From assembly GCA_959022495.1 (NCBI GenBank), contig CAUEYX010000012.1, positions 1-64,000 on the forward strand: a stretch of 64,000 nucleotides of DNA, read 5' to 3'. This document shows positions 8,561 through 17,514 of this stretch, piece after piece. Both the position numbers and the translations under genes were made by a program. The notes under the pieces are model-generated. The model was given only the letters and a program-made list of their open reading frames with translations. It had not been told where the DNA came from and searched no databases. Origin of the DNA: an uncultured Lachnospiraceae bacterium (GTDB lineage Bacteria; Bacillota; Clostridia; Lachnospirales; Lachnospiraceae). Numbering within the stretch: position 1 is the first letter of the stretch; each line of letters starts with the position of its first letter.

Positions 8561-8803
8561 CTATTGATAAAAGAAATCACTATCCCCATCCCTTCGCAAT
8601 TTTTCTACCACATACCGCAACCACTCGTCCGGTGTAGGAATGTCTCCGGCACAGGGAATTTTTCTCCACTGCGCCCTTTTCTCCAAATCAGAATCATTCC
8701 ATCCTTTTTCTATGCGGGCTGAGATAATTGCCCGCATTTCTTCAACTGTAATATTCCTTTCACGAGCCAGTCTTTCAAATAAATGTTCTTCCTTTTCCAA
8801 CAT
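8561..8803 (-). CDS. Small protein resembling Spo0A C-terminal-domain-like family
   Basis: 80 residues containing 'RLARERNITVEEMRAIISAR' and AQWRKIPCAGDIPTPDEWLRYVV. I recall short Firmicute proteins with the same 'WR.IP..G..PT.EE' ending that are annotated as Spo0A C-terminal-domain-containing; sequence similarity to Spo0A itself is not obvious here. ATG 8803 is preceded by AGGAGGTGCGG. It diverges from the XRE gene at 8943. Function unknown. Confidence 0.5.
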   Translation of the reverse strand: MLEKEEHLFERLARERNITVEEMRAIISARIEKGWNDSDLEKRAQWRKIPCAGDIPTPDEWLRYVVEKLRRDGDSDFFYQ

Positions 8804-8853
8804 CCGCACCTCCTGCACATAACCTTCCCCTTTCCTGCCATACGAATTCTATG

Positions 8854-8909
8854 CCCTTTAAGGGAAATATTCTATCTACTGATTGTGACTATTATAGCAC
8901 CCTTTTGGG
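8854..8909. promoter_or_regulatory. Divergent control region with paired CCCTTT palindromes
   Basis: CCCTTTAAGGG (8854-8864) and CCCTTTTGGG (8900-8909) flank an ATTATA (TATAAT on the minus strand, 8891-8896) between two divergent genes. They are plausible binding sites for the XRE protein encoded next door. Confidence 0.4.
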
Positions 8910-8942
8910 AATTAAAATAGATACAGATAGGCAGGTGATGAC

Positions 8943-9248
8943 ATGGATGCACAAAGACGCATAAGGCAACTCATGGAAGAACGAAGCTGGACGGATTACA
9001 GACTGGCAAAAGAATCCAATCTTTCCCACTCCACGGTCACAAATATGTTTAATCGGAACAACGCTCCAACGCTGCCGACCTTAGAAGCGGTCTGCAAAGC
9101 ATTTGGTATTACCTTGGCGCAGTTCTTTACAGAAGGGAACAGCCCCGAATTGACGGAAGAACAGCGCATCTTATTTGCAAAATGGAGTACCTTAAAAGAC
9201 GATCAGAAACAGGCGCTGCTTGCATTGATTGACACCATGAGAAGTTGA
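8943..9248 (+). CDS. XRE family helix-turn-helix regulator
   Basis: 101 residues. The N-terminal Cro/C1-type fold is clear: MEERSWTDYRLAKESNLSHSTVTNMFNRNNAPTLPTLEAVCKAFGITLAQFF (about 11-62). The C-terminal helix ends LALIDTMRS, a common short dimerisation tail. ATG 8943 has AGGTGATGAC just upstream. It stands alone on the plus strand, ends in a strong terminator, and diverges from the 80-residue protein. Target genes unknown; autoregulation through the flanking palindromes is likely. Confidence 0.8.
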   Translation: MDAQRRIRQLMEERSWTDYRLAKESNLSHSTVTNMFNRNNAPTLPTLEAVCKAFGITLAQFFTEGNSPELTEEQRILFAKWSTLKDDQKQALLALIDTMRS

Positions 9249-9292
9249 AAAGCACATTATTTCCAACCGGACGGAAATAATGTGCTTTTTTC
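9248..9292 (+). terminator. Intrinsic terminator of the XRE gene
   Basis: A 17-bp perfect stem AAAAGCACATTATTTCC / GGAAATAATGTGCTTTT with loop AACCGGAC, followed by a T run and overlapping the stop codon. The A-rich left flank could let it act in both directions. Confidence 0.85.
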
Positions 9293-9425
9293 ATGCTTTT
9301 AACTATTCTGTATACTCAACCCCCATTTAACAATCCTGTCTCCACAACCCACCCCATATCAATCCTGTGTACTCAACCCTCCGCCTTTTTTCTCTCTTGA
9401 TATGTTTCCACGGAGTAAACAAGCA

Positions 9426-9475
9426 TAAAAAATCCGGGAGCCAGAACCGCTGTCCATACAGTCCAAACTCCCGGA
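9426..9475 (-). terminator. Intrinsic terminator of rlmD
   Basis: On the minus strand the stem TCCGGGAG/CTCCCGGA is followed by TTTTTTATG. It lies about 30 bp past the rlmD stop. The remaining gap 9293-9425 has a weak direct repeat of CAATCCTGT...ACTCAACCC and no gene. Confidence 0.75.
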
Positions 9476-9506
9476 AATCCCTTGTTTCCTACACTTTTTC
9501 AGTTCC

Positions 9507-10877
9507 TTATTTTTCAGTCCGTGACATCAATACTACGGTCTCAATATGCACCGTCTCACAAAATTGATCCACCGCGCACATCTTTTCCACCCGATACCCT
9601 CTCATCTGCATCATTTCCAGATCCCTTGCCAAACTCGTCATTTTACAGGAAATATAAACAATCCTCCCCACTCCGTAATCCAGTATCTTCGGCAGCGCCT
9701 TCGGATGTATCCCGTCCCTGGGAGGATCGAGTACGATGACATCTGGCTTTTCTTCGATGTTATCCAGCACCTGAAATACATCGCCTGCTATGAATTTACA
9801 ATTGGAAAGTCCGTTTCTCTCGGCATTTTCTTTTGCAGCTTCCACCGCTTCTTCGACAATCTCCACGCCAATGACCTGTTTCGCTACGGGAGCCAGCACC
9901 TGGCTGATGGTTCCCGTCCCGCTGAACAGATCAAACACGGTCATATCGTGGATATCCCCGATATACTCCCTCACCGTCTCATATAGAACTTCTGCCCCTT
10001 TTGAATTTGGCTGGAAGAAGGAAAATGGCGTGATCTTGAACTCTAATCCCAGCAGTTTTTCGTAGAAATACTCCTGCCCATACAGGATGCGTATCTCATC
10101 ACTTTTGACCACATCTGACAGGGAATCATTGAGGATATGCAGGATGCCCACAATCTTCCCTTCCAGCTCCAGCGATAAAAGCTGATCCACAAGAAGAGCC
10201 AGGTCATGCTCTTCCTGGGTTGTGGTAACAAGGTTGACCAGGATCTCCCCTGTCGTATCGCCCCGTCTTAAGAGGAGATGCCGCAGATATCCCACATGCT
10301 GCATTTTCTTATAATAGCTCACGTTCCGTTTACGGAAGTATTCCAATACGCAGACAAGGATCTTATTCATATCCTCATGTACCAGTTTACAGTCAGCGGC
10401 AGTCAGCACATCGTATGTACTTCCTTTTTTATGAAGGCCGAGGGAAAGCGGTCCGTCCTTGTATTCATCGCCGAAGGAGAATTCCATTTTGTTGCGGTAG
10501 CCGAACTCTTTCGGGCTTGCCTTCATGCCCTCAAACACATACGGACCGTCCACTGCCTCATCCATGATTCGGCGGATCTGACCTTCCTTCATCTTCATCT
10601 GTTCCTCGTAGGGCATGGTCTGATACATACAGCCGCCGCAGGCGGGAAAGATACTGCAGACAGGCTGACGGGTCTCCTTCGGTGAGTATTCGAGAACTTC
10701 AAGGAGCCGCCCCTCTGCATTTCCTCTCTTAAATTTATTTATCACGAAACGGATTCGCTGACCGGGGATGCCATTTTTCACAGTGACATATTTCTCCTCC
10801 TCCGGGACGTATACAATTCCTTTATTCGGAAAGTCCACTCTTTCAATCACGCCTTCATAAATCTGCCCTTTTTTCAT
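9507..10877 (-). CDS. rlmD: 23S rRNA (uracil-C5) methyltransferase, RlmD/RumA family
   Basis: 456 residues. An N-terminal TRAM domain (about 1-60, 'YEGVIERVDFPNKGIVYV') precedes an iron-sulfur motif, CSIFPACGGCMYQ plus a later Cys. The Rossmann methyltransferase domain has FDLFSGTGTISQVLA and VLDPPRDG, and the catalytic Cys is in IVYISCKM. The family methylates U in 23S rRNA (or tRNA, TrmA), using S-adenosylmethionine. The ATG at 10877 is used because GGAGGAG lies 5 nt upstream; a TTG twelve bases earlier is inside that ribosome-binding site. Whether U747, U1939 or both are modified cannot be told from the sequence. Confidence 0.85.
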   Translation of the reverse strand: MKKGQIYEGVIERVDFPNKGIVYVPEEEKYVTVKNGIPGQRIRFVINKFKRGNAEGRLLEVLEYSPKETRQPVCSIFPACGGCMYQTMPYEEQMKMKEGQIRRIMDEAVDGPYVFEGMKASPKEFGYRNKMEFSFGDEYKDGPLSLGLHKKGSTYDVLTAADCKLVHEDMNKILVCVLEYFRKRNVSYYKKMQHVGYLRHLLLRRGDTTGEILVNLVTTTQEEHDLALLVDQLLSLELEGKIVGILHILNDSLSDVVKSDEIRILYGQEYFYEKLLGLEFKITPFSFFQPNSKGAEVLYETVREYIGDIHDMTVFDLFSGTGTISQVLAPVAKQVIGVEIVEEAVEAAKENAERNGLSNCKFIAGDVFQVLDNIEEKPDVIVLDPPRDGIHPKALPKILDYGVGRIVYISCKMTSLARDLEMMQMRGYRVEKMCAVDQFCETVHIETVVLMSRTEK

Positions 10878-10909
10878 CTTCTCCTCCAAATTTTCAGAAT
10901 ATTCTCCCC

Positions 10910-10949
10910 AACGGTGCCTGACCCCTTCCGGAAGGGGTCAGGCACCGTT
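10910..10949. repeat. 40-bp perfect palindrome (GGTGCCTGACCCC family)
   Basis: AACGGTGCCTGACCCCTTCC followed directly by its exact reverse complement. A related, looped copy with the same AACGGGGTCAGGC arm sits at 44204-44243, and both are followed by GTTCACA. It resembles dispersed palindromes seen in many Firmicutes and may be REP-like. Confidence 0.85.
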
Positions 10950-11032
10950 CACAATTTCTTTACGACAAAACAGGCAGGGTGCTTTTTCCCACATCCTGCC
11001 TGCTCTGCTCTTTTTCCTCTTTCCCCAGCCGA

Positions 11033-11272
11033 TTATACCTGATCGTCCTCATTGAAGTAATCATCAAAGTCGTCGTCAAAATCATCTTCAAAATCTTCAA
11101 GATAATCTGGTGTAAAGAACCGATATACCGCATACGCGATCCCGGCAACCGCTGCCACAGCGCCTATAATCGCCAATACCCAGATTACTGTATTTTTCTG
11201 TTTTTCTGCCTCATTTTTATGAAGGATCTCACTTAATTTTGATTCAGCAATCATCTCTTCTATCTTGTTCAT
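11033..11272 (-). CDS. Small single-pass membrane protein with acidic tail
   Basis: 79 residues: a charged N-terminal helix (1-26), one transmembrane segment TVIWVLAIIGAVAAVAGIAYAV (about 28-50), and an extremely acidic C-terminal tail (DFEDDFDDDFDDYFNEDD). ATG 11272 has AAAGGACG upstream. It sits between rlmD and pcrA on the same strand. I do not recognise a named family; the tail suggests binding of metal or a basic partner at the membrane. Confidence 0.6.
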   Translation of the reverse strand: MNKIEEMIAESKLSEILHKNEAEKQKNTVIWVLAIIGAVAAVAGIAYAVYRFFTPDYLEDFEDDFDDDFDDYFNEDDQV

Positions 11273-11420
11273 AATACACGTCCTTTCCCTGTCTGTGAGA
11301 CAGTGCTTACTTTCTGATATTATACCACTAACATTTTCAGATTACTACTAATTTATTCCAAAAACGCGAAAATACTTCCTCTCTATTCTCTATGCCGTGA
11401 TGCTGTGCGTCAGTTTGAGC

Positions 11421-13700
11421 TCAGAGTGTCTGCTGCACTTTTACCAGCTTTGCGAACATGGCAAACATTTTTCTTACACCGGCGGAATCGAATTCTACGG
11501 TTACTTCTTTATCCCGTCCGCCTTCTTTTATATCCAGAACAGTCCCCTCGCCAAATTTCACATGGCGGACTCGGTCGCCCACTCCATACGACAGGCGTCC
11601 CGTCTTTTCCGCTGTGAGCTGGCTTCCTTTCTGAAGCGCGGTAAACGGCACTTTCGCGTGGCCTCCTGTATTTCCTTTTCCCGCTTTCTCGGGCCTTCCA
11701 AACCCTGTCAAAAGCTCCTCTTTTTTTGGATTCCATGCAAGTCTGTCCGTGCCTGCCCGGCCGCTGCCTGTCTCCAGAAGTTCCATGGGGATCTCACGGA
11801 TAAAACGTGACATTTTGTTATACTGGACGTCCCCTCTCACCATCCGCTTCCGCGCGCAGGTCAGCGTCAATTTCTGCTCTGCCCGGGTAATCCCTACATA
11901 GCAGAGCCTGCGTTCCTCTTCCAGCTCCTCCGCGTCATCCCCGGTGACCGCCATATAGCTGGGGAACAGACCGTCCTCCATTCCCGCCAGGTACACTCTG
12001 GGGAATTCCAGGCCTTTTGCGCTGTGAAGCGTCATGAGCACCACGTAATCTTGATTCTCATCCAGGCTGTCAATGTCCGCCACGAGAGCCACTTCCTCCA
12101 GAAATCCGCTCAAATCCGCAGTCTCATCCCGGTCCGCGCAGTCCTCCTCATAAGCGGCCGCCTTGCTGACAAGCTCATCAATATTCTGGATTCTTGCCTC
12201 CGCATCCTCAGGATCGTCTGCCTCCAGATTCTCAATGTATCCTGTCTTCTCTATAATCTCATTGAGCAGGTCTGTCAAAGTCACCTGCTCTGCCTGCCCT
12301 TTAAAATACTCAATCAGCGCCGCGAACGAATCAAGCTTTGACGCGCTTCTGCCCACGCCGGGGATCAGCTCCGGCGCCAGCAGCGCTTCATAGAAACTGA
12401 TGCCCCTCTCCGCCGCGGACTCCTGAATTCGGTTAATGGTGGTCAGTCCGATTCCACGCTTTGGCACATTGATAATCCTCCGCACGGCGAGATCATCTCT
12501 TCCGTTGTCAACCGTCTTTAAGTATGCCAGAATATCTTTGATCTCCCTGCGCGCGTAGAAATTGATGCCGCCCACGATTTTATATGGAATGTTCATGGCC
12601 ACAAATTTTTCCTCGAAAAGACGGGACTGGGCATTCGTCCGGTAAAGGATCGCGCTGTCGCTGCAGGACGCGCCCTCAGAAATACTGTCCTTGATATCCT
12701 CCGCAATGAATTCTGCCTCGTCATACGCGGTGTCAAACTGCTTCAGGGTTATTTTCTCCCCCCGGCCATTGTCCGTCCAGAGCGTTTTTTCCTTGCGCCC
12801 TTTGTTATATCGGATCACACCGTTGGCCGCGTCCAGAATCGTTTCCGTGGATCGATAATTCTGCTCCAGCTTAATCACCCGGGCATCCGGAAATTCTTTC
12901 TCAAAATCCAGGATATTCCGTATATTTGCCCCTCGGAATTTATAGATGGACTGATCGTCATCCCCCACGACGCAGAGATTTCTGTATTTTCCCGCAAGCA
13001 GACTGACAAGCTTAAACTGTACCGTATTGGTATCCTGATATTCATCCACCATAATATAGCGGAATCGCTCTTGATAATTTTCCCTTACATCCAGCTGCGT
13101 ATCCAGAAGCTGCACCGTCTTGACAAGCAGATCATCAAAATCCAGCGCGTTATTCGCGCGCAGCTGCGCCTCATACTCCCGGTAAGCCTTCGCGATCTGA
13201 AGCTGGGCAAAATCACCGCCCGCGTTCAGCTCAAACTCCTCCGGCATGATCATCTCATTTTTCGCGGATGAAATAACTGACAGAAGCATTCTCTCTTTAA
13301 AACGCTTTGTATCGAGATTCACCCTGCGGCACACCTCTTTCATCAGCGTCTTCTGATCATCTGTGTCATAGATCGTAAAACGGCTGTCATATCCCAGCCT
13401 GTCTATGTACCGGCGCAGAATCCTCACACACGCCGAGTGGAACGTGCTGACCCAGATGCTCTCAGAGCCAAAGCCTACCAGGCTGTCCACCCTCTGGCAC
13501 ATCTCCCCAGCCGCTTTATTCGTAAAAGTAATGGCAAGGATATTCCAGGGATTTACCCCCTGTTCCTCGATCAAATATGCAATGCGGTGGGTCAGCACTC
13601 TCGTCTTTCCCGAACCTGCCCCCGCAAGGATCAAAAGCGGGCCTTCTGTCTGAAAAACTGCCTCTCTCTGCGGTTCATTCAGCGTATCATATATACTCAT
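11421..13700 (-). CDS. pcrA: ATP-dependent DNA helicase PcrA/UvrD
   Basis: 759 residues, the usual length for PcrA. Motifs of superfamily 1A are in order: Q motif LNEPQREAV, Walker A AGAGSGKTR, Walker B VDEYQDTN, motif III VGDDDQSIYKFRGA, motif IV LEQNYRS, and VMTLHSAKGLEFPRVY near residue 560. The C-terminal part carries a Tudor-like RNA-polymerase-binding segment (VGDRVRHVKFGEGTVLDI). It unwinds DNA 3'-5' in repair, replication restart and plasmid replication. ATG 13700 is preceded by AAGGAGATACAG. Convergent or divergent to unrelated genes, as a free-standing housekeeping gene. Confidence 0.95.
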   Translation of the reverse strand: MSIYDTLNEPQREAVFQTEGPLLILAGAGSGKTRVLTHRIAYLIEEQGVNPWNILAITFTNKAAGEMCQRVDSLVGFGSESIWVSTFHSACVRILRRYIDRLGYDSRFTIYDTDDQKTLMKEVCRRVNLDTKRFKERMLLSVISSAKNEMIMPEEFELNAGGDFAQLQIAKAYREYEAQLRANNALDFDDLLVKTVQLLDTQLDVRENYQERFRYIMVDEYQDTNTVQFKLVSLLAGKYRNLCVVGDDDQSIYKFRGANIRNILDFEKEFPDARVIKLEQNYRSTETILDAANGVIRYNKGRKEKTLWTDNGRGEKITLKQFDTAYDEAEFIAEDIKDSISEGASCSDSAILYRTNAQSRLFEEKFVAMNIPYKIVGGINFYARREIKDILAYLKTVDNGRDDLAVRRIINVPKRGIGLTTINRIQESAAERGISFYEALLAPELIPGVGRSASKLDSFAALIEYFKGQAEQVTLTDLLNEIIEKTGYIENLEADDPEDAEARIQNIDELVSKAAAYEEDCADRDETADLSGFLEEVALVADIDSLDENQDYVVLMTLHSAKGLEFPRVYLAGMEDGLFPSYMAVTGDDAEELEEERRLCYVGITRAEQKLTLTCARKRMVRGDVQYNKMSRFIREIPMELLETGSGRAGTDRLAWNPKKEELLTGFGRPEKAGKGNTGGHAKVPFTALQKGSQLTAEKTGRLSYGVGDRVRHVKFGEGTVLDIKEGGRDKEVTVEFDSAGVRKMFAMFAKLVKVQQTL

Positions 13701-13882
13701 CTGTATCTCCTTAAATTCATAAACACATTCATATATTTTTTATGATTCCTGTCTATTATCGAACATGTTTTCGTCAAAGTCAACTACATTTTCCCACCCG
13801 TATAAACTGCCTTTTCGCGCCGGCATTTTCCTCTTGCCATCTGGTTTTTGTTACTATATAATGAATACACTGAGGTGATATT

Positions 13883-14485
13883 ATGAAAATTGATACAAAT
13901 GATATATTAAACAGTATTCTTGAAAGCCTGGATCACGTTGATTATATCCGGCCGGAAGAGATTCCCAATATCGACCTGTATATGGATCAGGTGACCACGT
14001 TCATGGACGAGCATCTATCTTCCACGAAACGCTGCAGCGAAGATAAGATACTGACCAAGACCATGATCAACAATTATTCAAAAAACAATCTGCTTCCGCC
14101 TTCAGTAAAGAAAAAATATTCCAAGGAGCACGTACTTCTTCTTATTTTGATTTACTATTTTAAAAATATCCTTTCCATCAAGGATATTGAGACGATCCTG
14201 ACGCCTCTGAGGGAAAAATATTTTTCCGGGGAAGAGGCAGTCAAGCTCTCCGAGGTATACCGGGAAGTCTGTGAGATAGAGAAATCCCGCATTGAACCGA
14301 TGAAGGCTTCCGTGCAGGAGGCGTATGAGAAATCAAGCCAGGCATTTCAGAATATGCCGCAGGGGGAATCCCAGGATGAGCTGAGGCTGTTCGCATTTTT
14401 ATGCAGTCTGAGCTTTGACGTTTATCTCAAAAAAATGATGATTGAAAAATTGATCGACGAACTTGCAGCTAAAAAAGAAGATTAA
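13883..14485 (+). CDS. DUF1836 domain protein
   Basis: 200 residues. The N-terminal half includes 'MINNYSKNNLLPPSVKKKYS' and 'HVLLLILIYYFKNILSIKDI', the pattern of DUF1836, a family predicted to carry a MerR-like helix-turn-helix. The C-terminal half is helical. GAGGTGATATT precedes the ATG. It diverges from pcrA and is followed by a terminator. No function is established; a regulatory role is inferred. Confidence 0.75.
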   Translation: MKIDTNDILNSILESLDHVDYIRPEEIPNIDLYMDQVTTFMDEHLSSTKRCSEDKILTKTMINNYSKNNLLPPSVKKKYSKEHVLLLILIYYFKNILSIKDIETILTPLREKYFSGEEAVKLSEVYREVCEIEKSRIEPMKASVQEAYEKSSQAFQNMPQGESQDELRLFAFLCSLSFDVYLKKMMIEKLIDELAAKKED

Positions 14486-14508
14486 CCATTACGGCAGCTG
14501 ATCCTCTG

Positions 14509-14558
14509 ACAGCCATGACAATCCAGAACATAAGTTCATTGTCTGGCTGTTCTTTTTA
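14509..14558 (+). terminator. Intrinsic terminator after the DUF1836 gene
   Basis: Stem ACAGCCA-GACAAT / ATTGTC-GGCTGT (one T-T mismatch) with a 15-nt loop, followed by TCTTTTT. Confidence 0.75.
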
Positions 14559-14665
14559 TATCGTCGTCCTGCTTACGGATATACACTGTAATTTGCCTGC
14601 CATTTGTTTTTCCTGCTGCTCGATCATTCTCTTTTTATTCTCTACAAGGATAACGAACGCATTTT
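14556..14665 (-). pseudogene. Possible C-terminal remnant of a coiled-coil protein
   Basis: On the minus strand an open frame reads AFVILVENKKRMIEQQEKQ then MAGKLQCISVSRTTI before a TAA at 14556. The composition looks like the end of a regulator's coiled coil, and the frame is lost right at the left 67-bp inverted repeat. No start codon with a ribosome-binding site is present. It may be a gene cut by insertion of the neighbouring segment, or chance. Confidence 0.25.
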
Positions 14666-14666
14666 C

Positions 14667-14733
14667 AATGCATATTATATGAAGTTTTAACACATTCTAA
14701 TCATGTGCCATGAAGTATAAACTCATGACAGGT
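14667..14733 (+). repeat. Left 67-bp inverted repeat
   Basis: Matches the reverse complement of 18562-18628 at 62 of 67 positions, all five differences being C/T. It runs from AATGCATA to CTCATGACAGGT and carries the ribosome-binding site of the XRE gene. It includes a small palindrome TCATG-TGC-CATGA. Confidence 0.85.
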
Positions 14734-14742
14734 GATTTTAAA

Positions 14743-15114
14743 ATGAGAAAGGCAAAAGAAACTCAAACTTTTGATTTTCGCCCACTAGGGCTGGCAATCA
14801 GAGAAGCAAGGGAGAAAGCAGGACTTTCCCGTAACGATTTAGGAGATAAGGTGTTCTATGGAGAACGCCATATCGCAGAGATAGAAAACGCTGGAGCGCA
14901 CCCTAGTTTTCAGTTATTTCATGATTTAATAACAATGTTCAATATTTCTGTTGACGAATACTTTTACCCAGATAAAAAAGCAGAAAAATCAACACTTCGC
15001 CGTCAGATAGAAACAGCAATGGACGTATTTAGTGATGAAGAACTTCTCATCATTCAGGGTACAATAGACGGTATCATGAAAAGCAGGCCCGCCTTCAAGG
15101 ATCGGACAAGCTGA
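14743..15114 (+). CDS. XRE family regulator of a mobile segment
   Basis: 123 residues with a Cro/C1 helix-turn-helix: GLAIREAREKAGLSRNDLGDKVFYGERHIAEIENAGAHPSFQLFHDLI (about 16-63), then 'MFNISVDEYFYPDKKAEKST'. A C-terminal helical part follows (LRRQIETAMDVFSDEELLIIQGTI). ATG 14743 was chosen for AGGTGA 8 nt upstream; that site lies in the left inverted repeat, so its promoter is part of the repeat. Such regulators often accompany serine recombinases in Clostridia elements, and the gene lies 147 bp before one. Likely target: its own repeat-borne promoter. Confidence 0.75.
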   Translation: MRKAKETQTFDFRPLGLAIREAREKAGLSRNDLGDKVFYGERHIAEIENAGAHPSFQLFHDLITMFNISVDEYFYPDKKAEKSTLRRQIETAMDVFSDEELLIIQGTIDGIMKSRPAFKDRTS

Positions 15115-15260
15115 TGCTGCTTTTCGCCAAACCGCTGCAATAATACTGCTTCTGTCTCTGCATGCATACACCTTCACAAACAGCATGTCAGCGGATCACT
15201 CGTTTCCGCCGGCTGCTATTTTTGTACTCCTTTTCATATACTTACAAGGGAGATGATGCC

Positions 15261-16652
15261 ATGTCAGAGAAAATCAAACGTTGTGCCATCTACATCCGTG
15301 TCTCAACTTCCGAACAAATGATGCATGGGAAGTCCCTCCAAGCGCAGAAGGATTACCTGACCTGCTACGCAGAATCTCATGGGCTGATTGTTGCCGGGAT
15401 CTACTCCGATGAAGGAAAAACCGCAAGGAAAGAGTTAAAAAAACGAAAGGCGATCCACGCCCTTCTCGAAGATGTAAAAGCCGGGAAGATTGATGTGATT
15501 CTCTTCTGGCGGCTTGACCGCTGGTTCCGCAACATGTCCGACTTCTATAAAGTACAGGATATCCTCGATGAATATGGCGTACACTGGATCTCAGCCTCGG
15601 AGCCCGGAATCAACATGGAAACTCGGGACGGCCGTCTGCAGCTCAATGTCGTCCTCTCGATTGGTCAGAATGAAGTAGATACCACATCCGAACGTATCAA
15701 GTTTGTAAATGAAGCGTCCATCCGGCAGGGGAAGGTAATCTTCGGTGACGGGAATATGCCACGCGGCTACAAAGTCGGAATCATAGACGGAAAGAAATGT
15801 ATGGTCAAGGACCCGGAACAGGAAGAGATGGTAAATGCTTTCTATGATTACTTCGAGAAGCATCAGGCAAAACAGCAGACGCTTCGGTACATGCAGAGAA
15901 ATTATGACCCGGCATTCTCTTACAGTGCGCTCCGGACAATGCTGTCCAGCGAGTTCTACAAAGGTACATACCGTGGGATTCCTTACTGTCCGGCTTACGT
16001 CTCAGAAGAGCGCTGGGCCCGCCTCCAGCAGATCAGCAGGAAAAATGTCAAACAGCCGCCCTCCGGAAGGATCTATTATTTCTCTGGACTGATCCGATGC
16101 CCCTCATGCGGCCAGATCCTATGCGGAACCGGGTGCCGGTCTATCATTAACCGAAAGACTGGGGAAAAGAGGGACTACTGTTACTACCGCTGTAACCGGG
16201 CAATGATCGACCGGATCTGCGCCAACACCCATAAAGTAAGCCAGAATCTGGTTGAGGGCTATCTGCTTGAGAACCTGCAGGATGAATTTCATGCTTATAA
16301 AATCCGTGTAGAAGATATAAAGAAAAAGAAGGCAAAACAGCCATCCGTGCGTACAGCAGAACAGATTGGCAGGGAAATGGAACGTCTGAATATTTTGTTC
16401 CAAAAAGGGCGTATTACCTGGGACTACTACAGCAAAGAATATGATGCGCTTGAAAAGGAGCGTTCAAAAATTCATGTCACGCTCATTGAACCGGCTGCTG
16501 ACTATTCTTTCATAGAATCGCTCCTGCAAAAAGATTTTCGTGCTATATACAACTCACTGAGCCCGGAAAACAAAAGGGCATTCTGGAGAAATACGATCCG
16601 TCAGATCCATTTAAATGATGACTATGCCGTAGATTCTGTTGATTTTTTATAG
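15261..16652 (+). CDS. Large serine recombinase
   Basis: 463 residues. The N-terminal resolvase domain has CAIYIRVSTSEQ with the probable nucleophile Ser15 and the arginines of the LDRWFRNMSDFY motif (about 80-90). A 'recombinase' domain follows (MPRGYKVGIIDGKKCMVKD onward). Then comes a zinc ribbon (CPSCGQILCGTGCR ... YYRCNR, about 275-315) and a coiled coil (about 350-420). These enzymes catalyse integration, excision or inversion through a Ser-DNA bond. ATG 15261 has GGGAG about 9 nt upstream. The stop is followed within about 30 bp by a truncated unrelated gene, so one recombination junction probably lies there. Confidence 0.9.
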   Translation: MSEKIKRCAIYIRVSTSEQMMHGKSLQAQKDYLTCYAESHGLIVAGIYSDEGKTARKELKKRKAIHALLEDVKAGKIDVILFWRLDRWFRNMSDFYKVQDILDEYGVHWISASEPGINMETRDGRLQLNVVLSIGQNEVDTTSERIKFVNEASIRQGKVIFGDGNMPRGYKVGIIDGKKCMVKDPEQEEMVNAFYDYFEKHQAKQQTLRYMQRNYDPAFSYSALRTMLSSEFYKGTYRGIPYCPAYVSEERWARLQQISRKNVKQPPSGRIYYFSGLIRCPSCGQILCGTGCRSIINRKTGEKRDYCYYRCNRAMIDRICANTHKVSQNLVEGYLLENLQDEFHAYKIRVEDIKKKKAKQPSVRTAEQIGREMERLNILFQKGRITWDYYSKEYDALEKERSKIHVTLIEPAADYSFIESLLQKDFRAIYNSLSPENKRAFWRNTIRQIHLNDDYAVDSVDFL

Positions 16653-17475
16653 ATCGTCTCTGCCTAATCTGCTTCCCCCGTTTGGTGCGGATAAGACCAT
16701 GACCGCAGTCATCTCAGGCGAGGCAGAGATCGGATTCATGGGTTCTGAGGCGTCCATTTACACCTATGCGGAAGGCGCCACGGACTATGTGGTCAACTTC
16801 GCCCAGCTCACCCAGCGCGCCGGGAACTTCCTCGTTGCCCGGGAAGAGATGCCTGATTTCACATGGGAGGACTTAAAAGGACATCTGGTACTCGGCGGGC
16901 GTAAGGGCGGCATGCCTGAGATGGTATTTGAGTATATTTTAAAGGAAAACGGAATCGACCCGGAGACGGATCTTGAGATCAACCAGAGCATTGATTTTGG
17001 CTCCACTGCCGCTGCGTTTGCGGAAAATCAGGGAGACTTCACGGTCGAGTTCGAACCGGGCGCGACCACTCTGGAATCTGAAGGCAAGGGCTATGTCGTT
17101 GCGTCCCTGGGCGAGGACAGCGGATATGTCCCATACACTGCCTTCAGCGCGAAGCAAAGCTATATCGACGAGAATCCGGACGTGATCCAGGGATTCACCA
17201 ACGCCCTGCAGAGAGGAATGGACTATGTGCAGTCTCACACTCCGGAGGAGATTGCGGCAGCGATCGAACCGCAGTTCCCGGAAACGGATCTGGAGACGAT
17301 CACGACTATCGTTACGCGCTACTACGAGCAGGACACATGGAAGAGTGACCTGATCTTTGAGGAGAGCAGCTTTGACCTGCTCCAGGATATCCTTGAGAGC
17401 GCGGATGAGCTTGAGGAGCGGGTTCCCTATGAAGATCTGGTGACAACAGAATTTGCAGAGAAAGCCGCACAGTGA
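16653..17475 (+). pseudogene. Truncated ABC substrate-binding protein (NMT1/SsuA type)
   Basis: From about 16680 the frame reads as the middle and C-terminal part of a periplasmic-binding-like protein: ADKTMTAVISGEAEIGFMG, FLVAREEMPDFTWEDLKGH, LVLGGRKGGMPEMVFEYIL, SIDFGSTAAAFAENQGDFTVEFEP. Its signal peptide and first lobe (roughly the first 80-90 residues) are missing. Its open frame can be extended only into the 3' end of the recombinase gene. No ribosome-binding site precedes it. It was probably truncated by the recombination or deletion that placed the recombinase here. No matching ATPase or permease genes remain. Confidence 0.7.
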
Positions 17476-17514
17476 TATAATAGCCATGCAGTAAAAGAGA
17501 GGAAAAAGTATACC

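Noticed and set aside
16939..17487. Minus-strand frame of 182 codons opposite the truncated binding protein
   Set aside because: The plus-strand frame has clear family motifs; the antisense frame has none and no ribosome-binding site.
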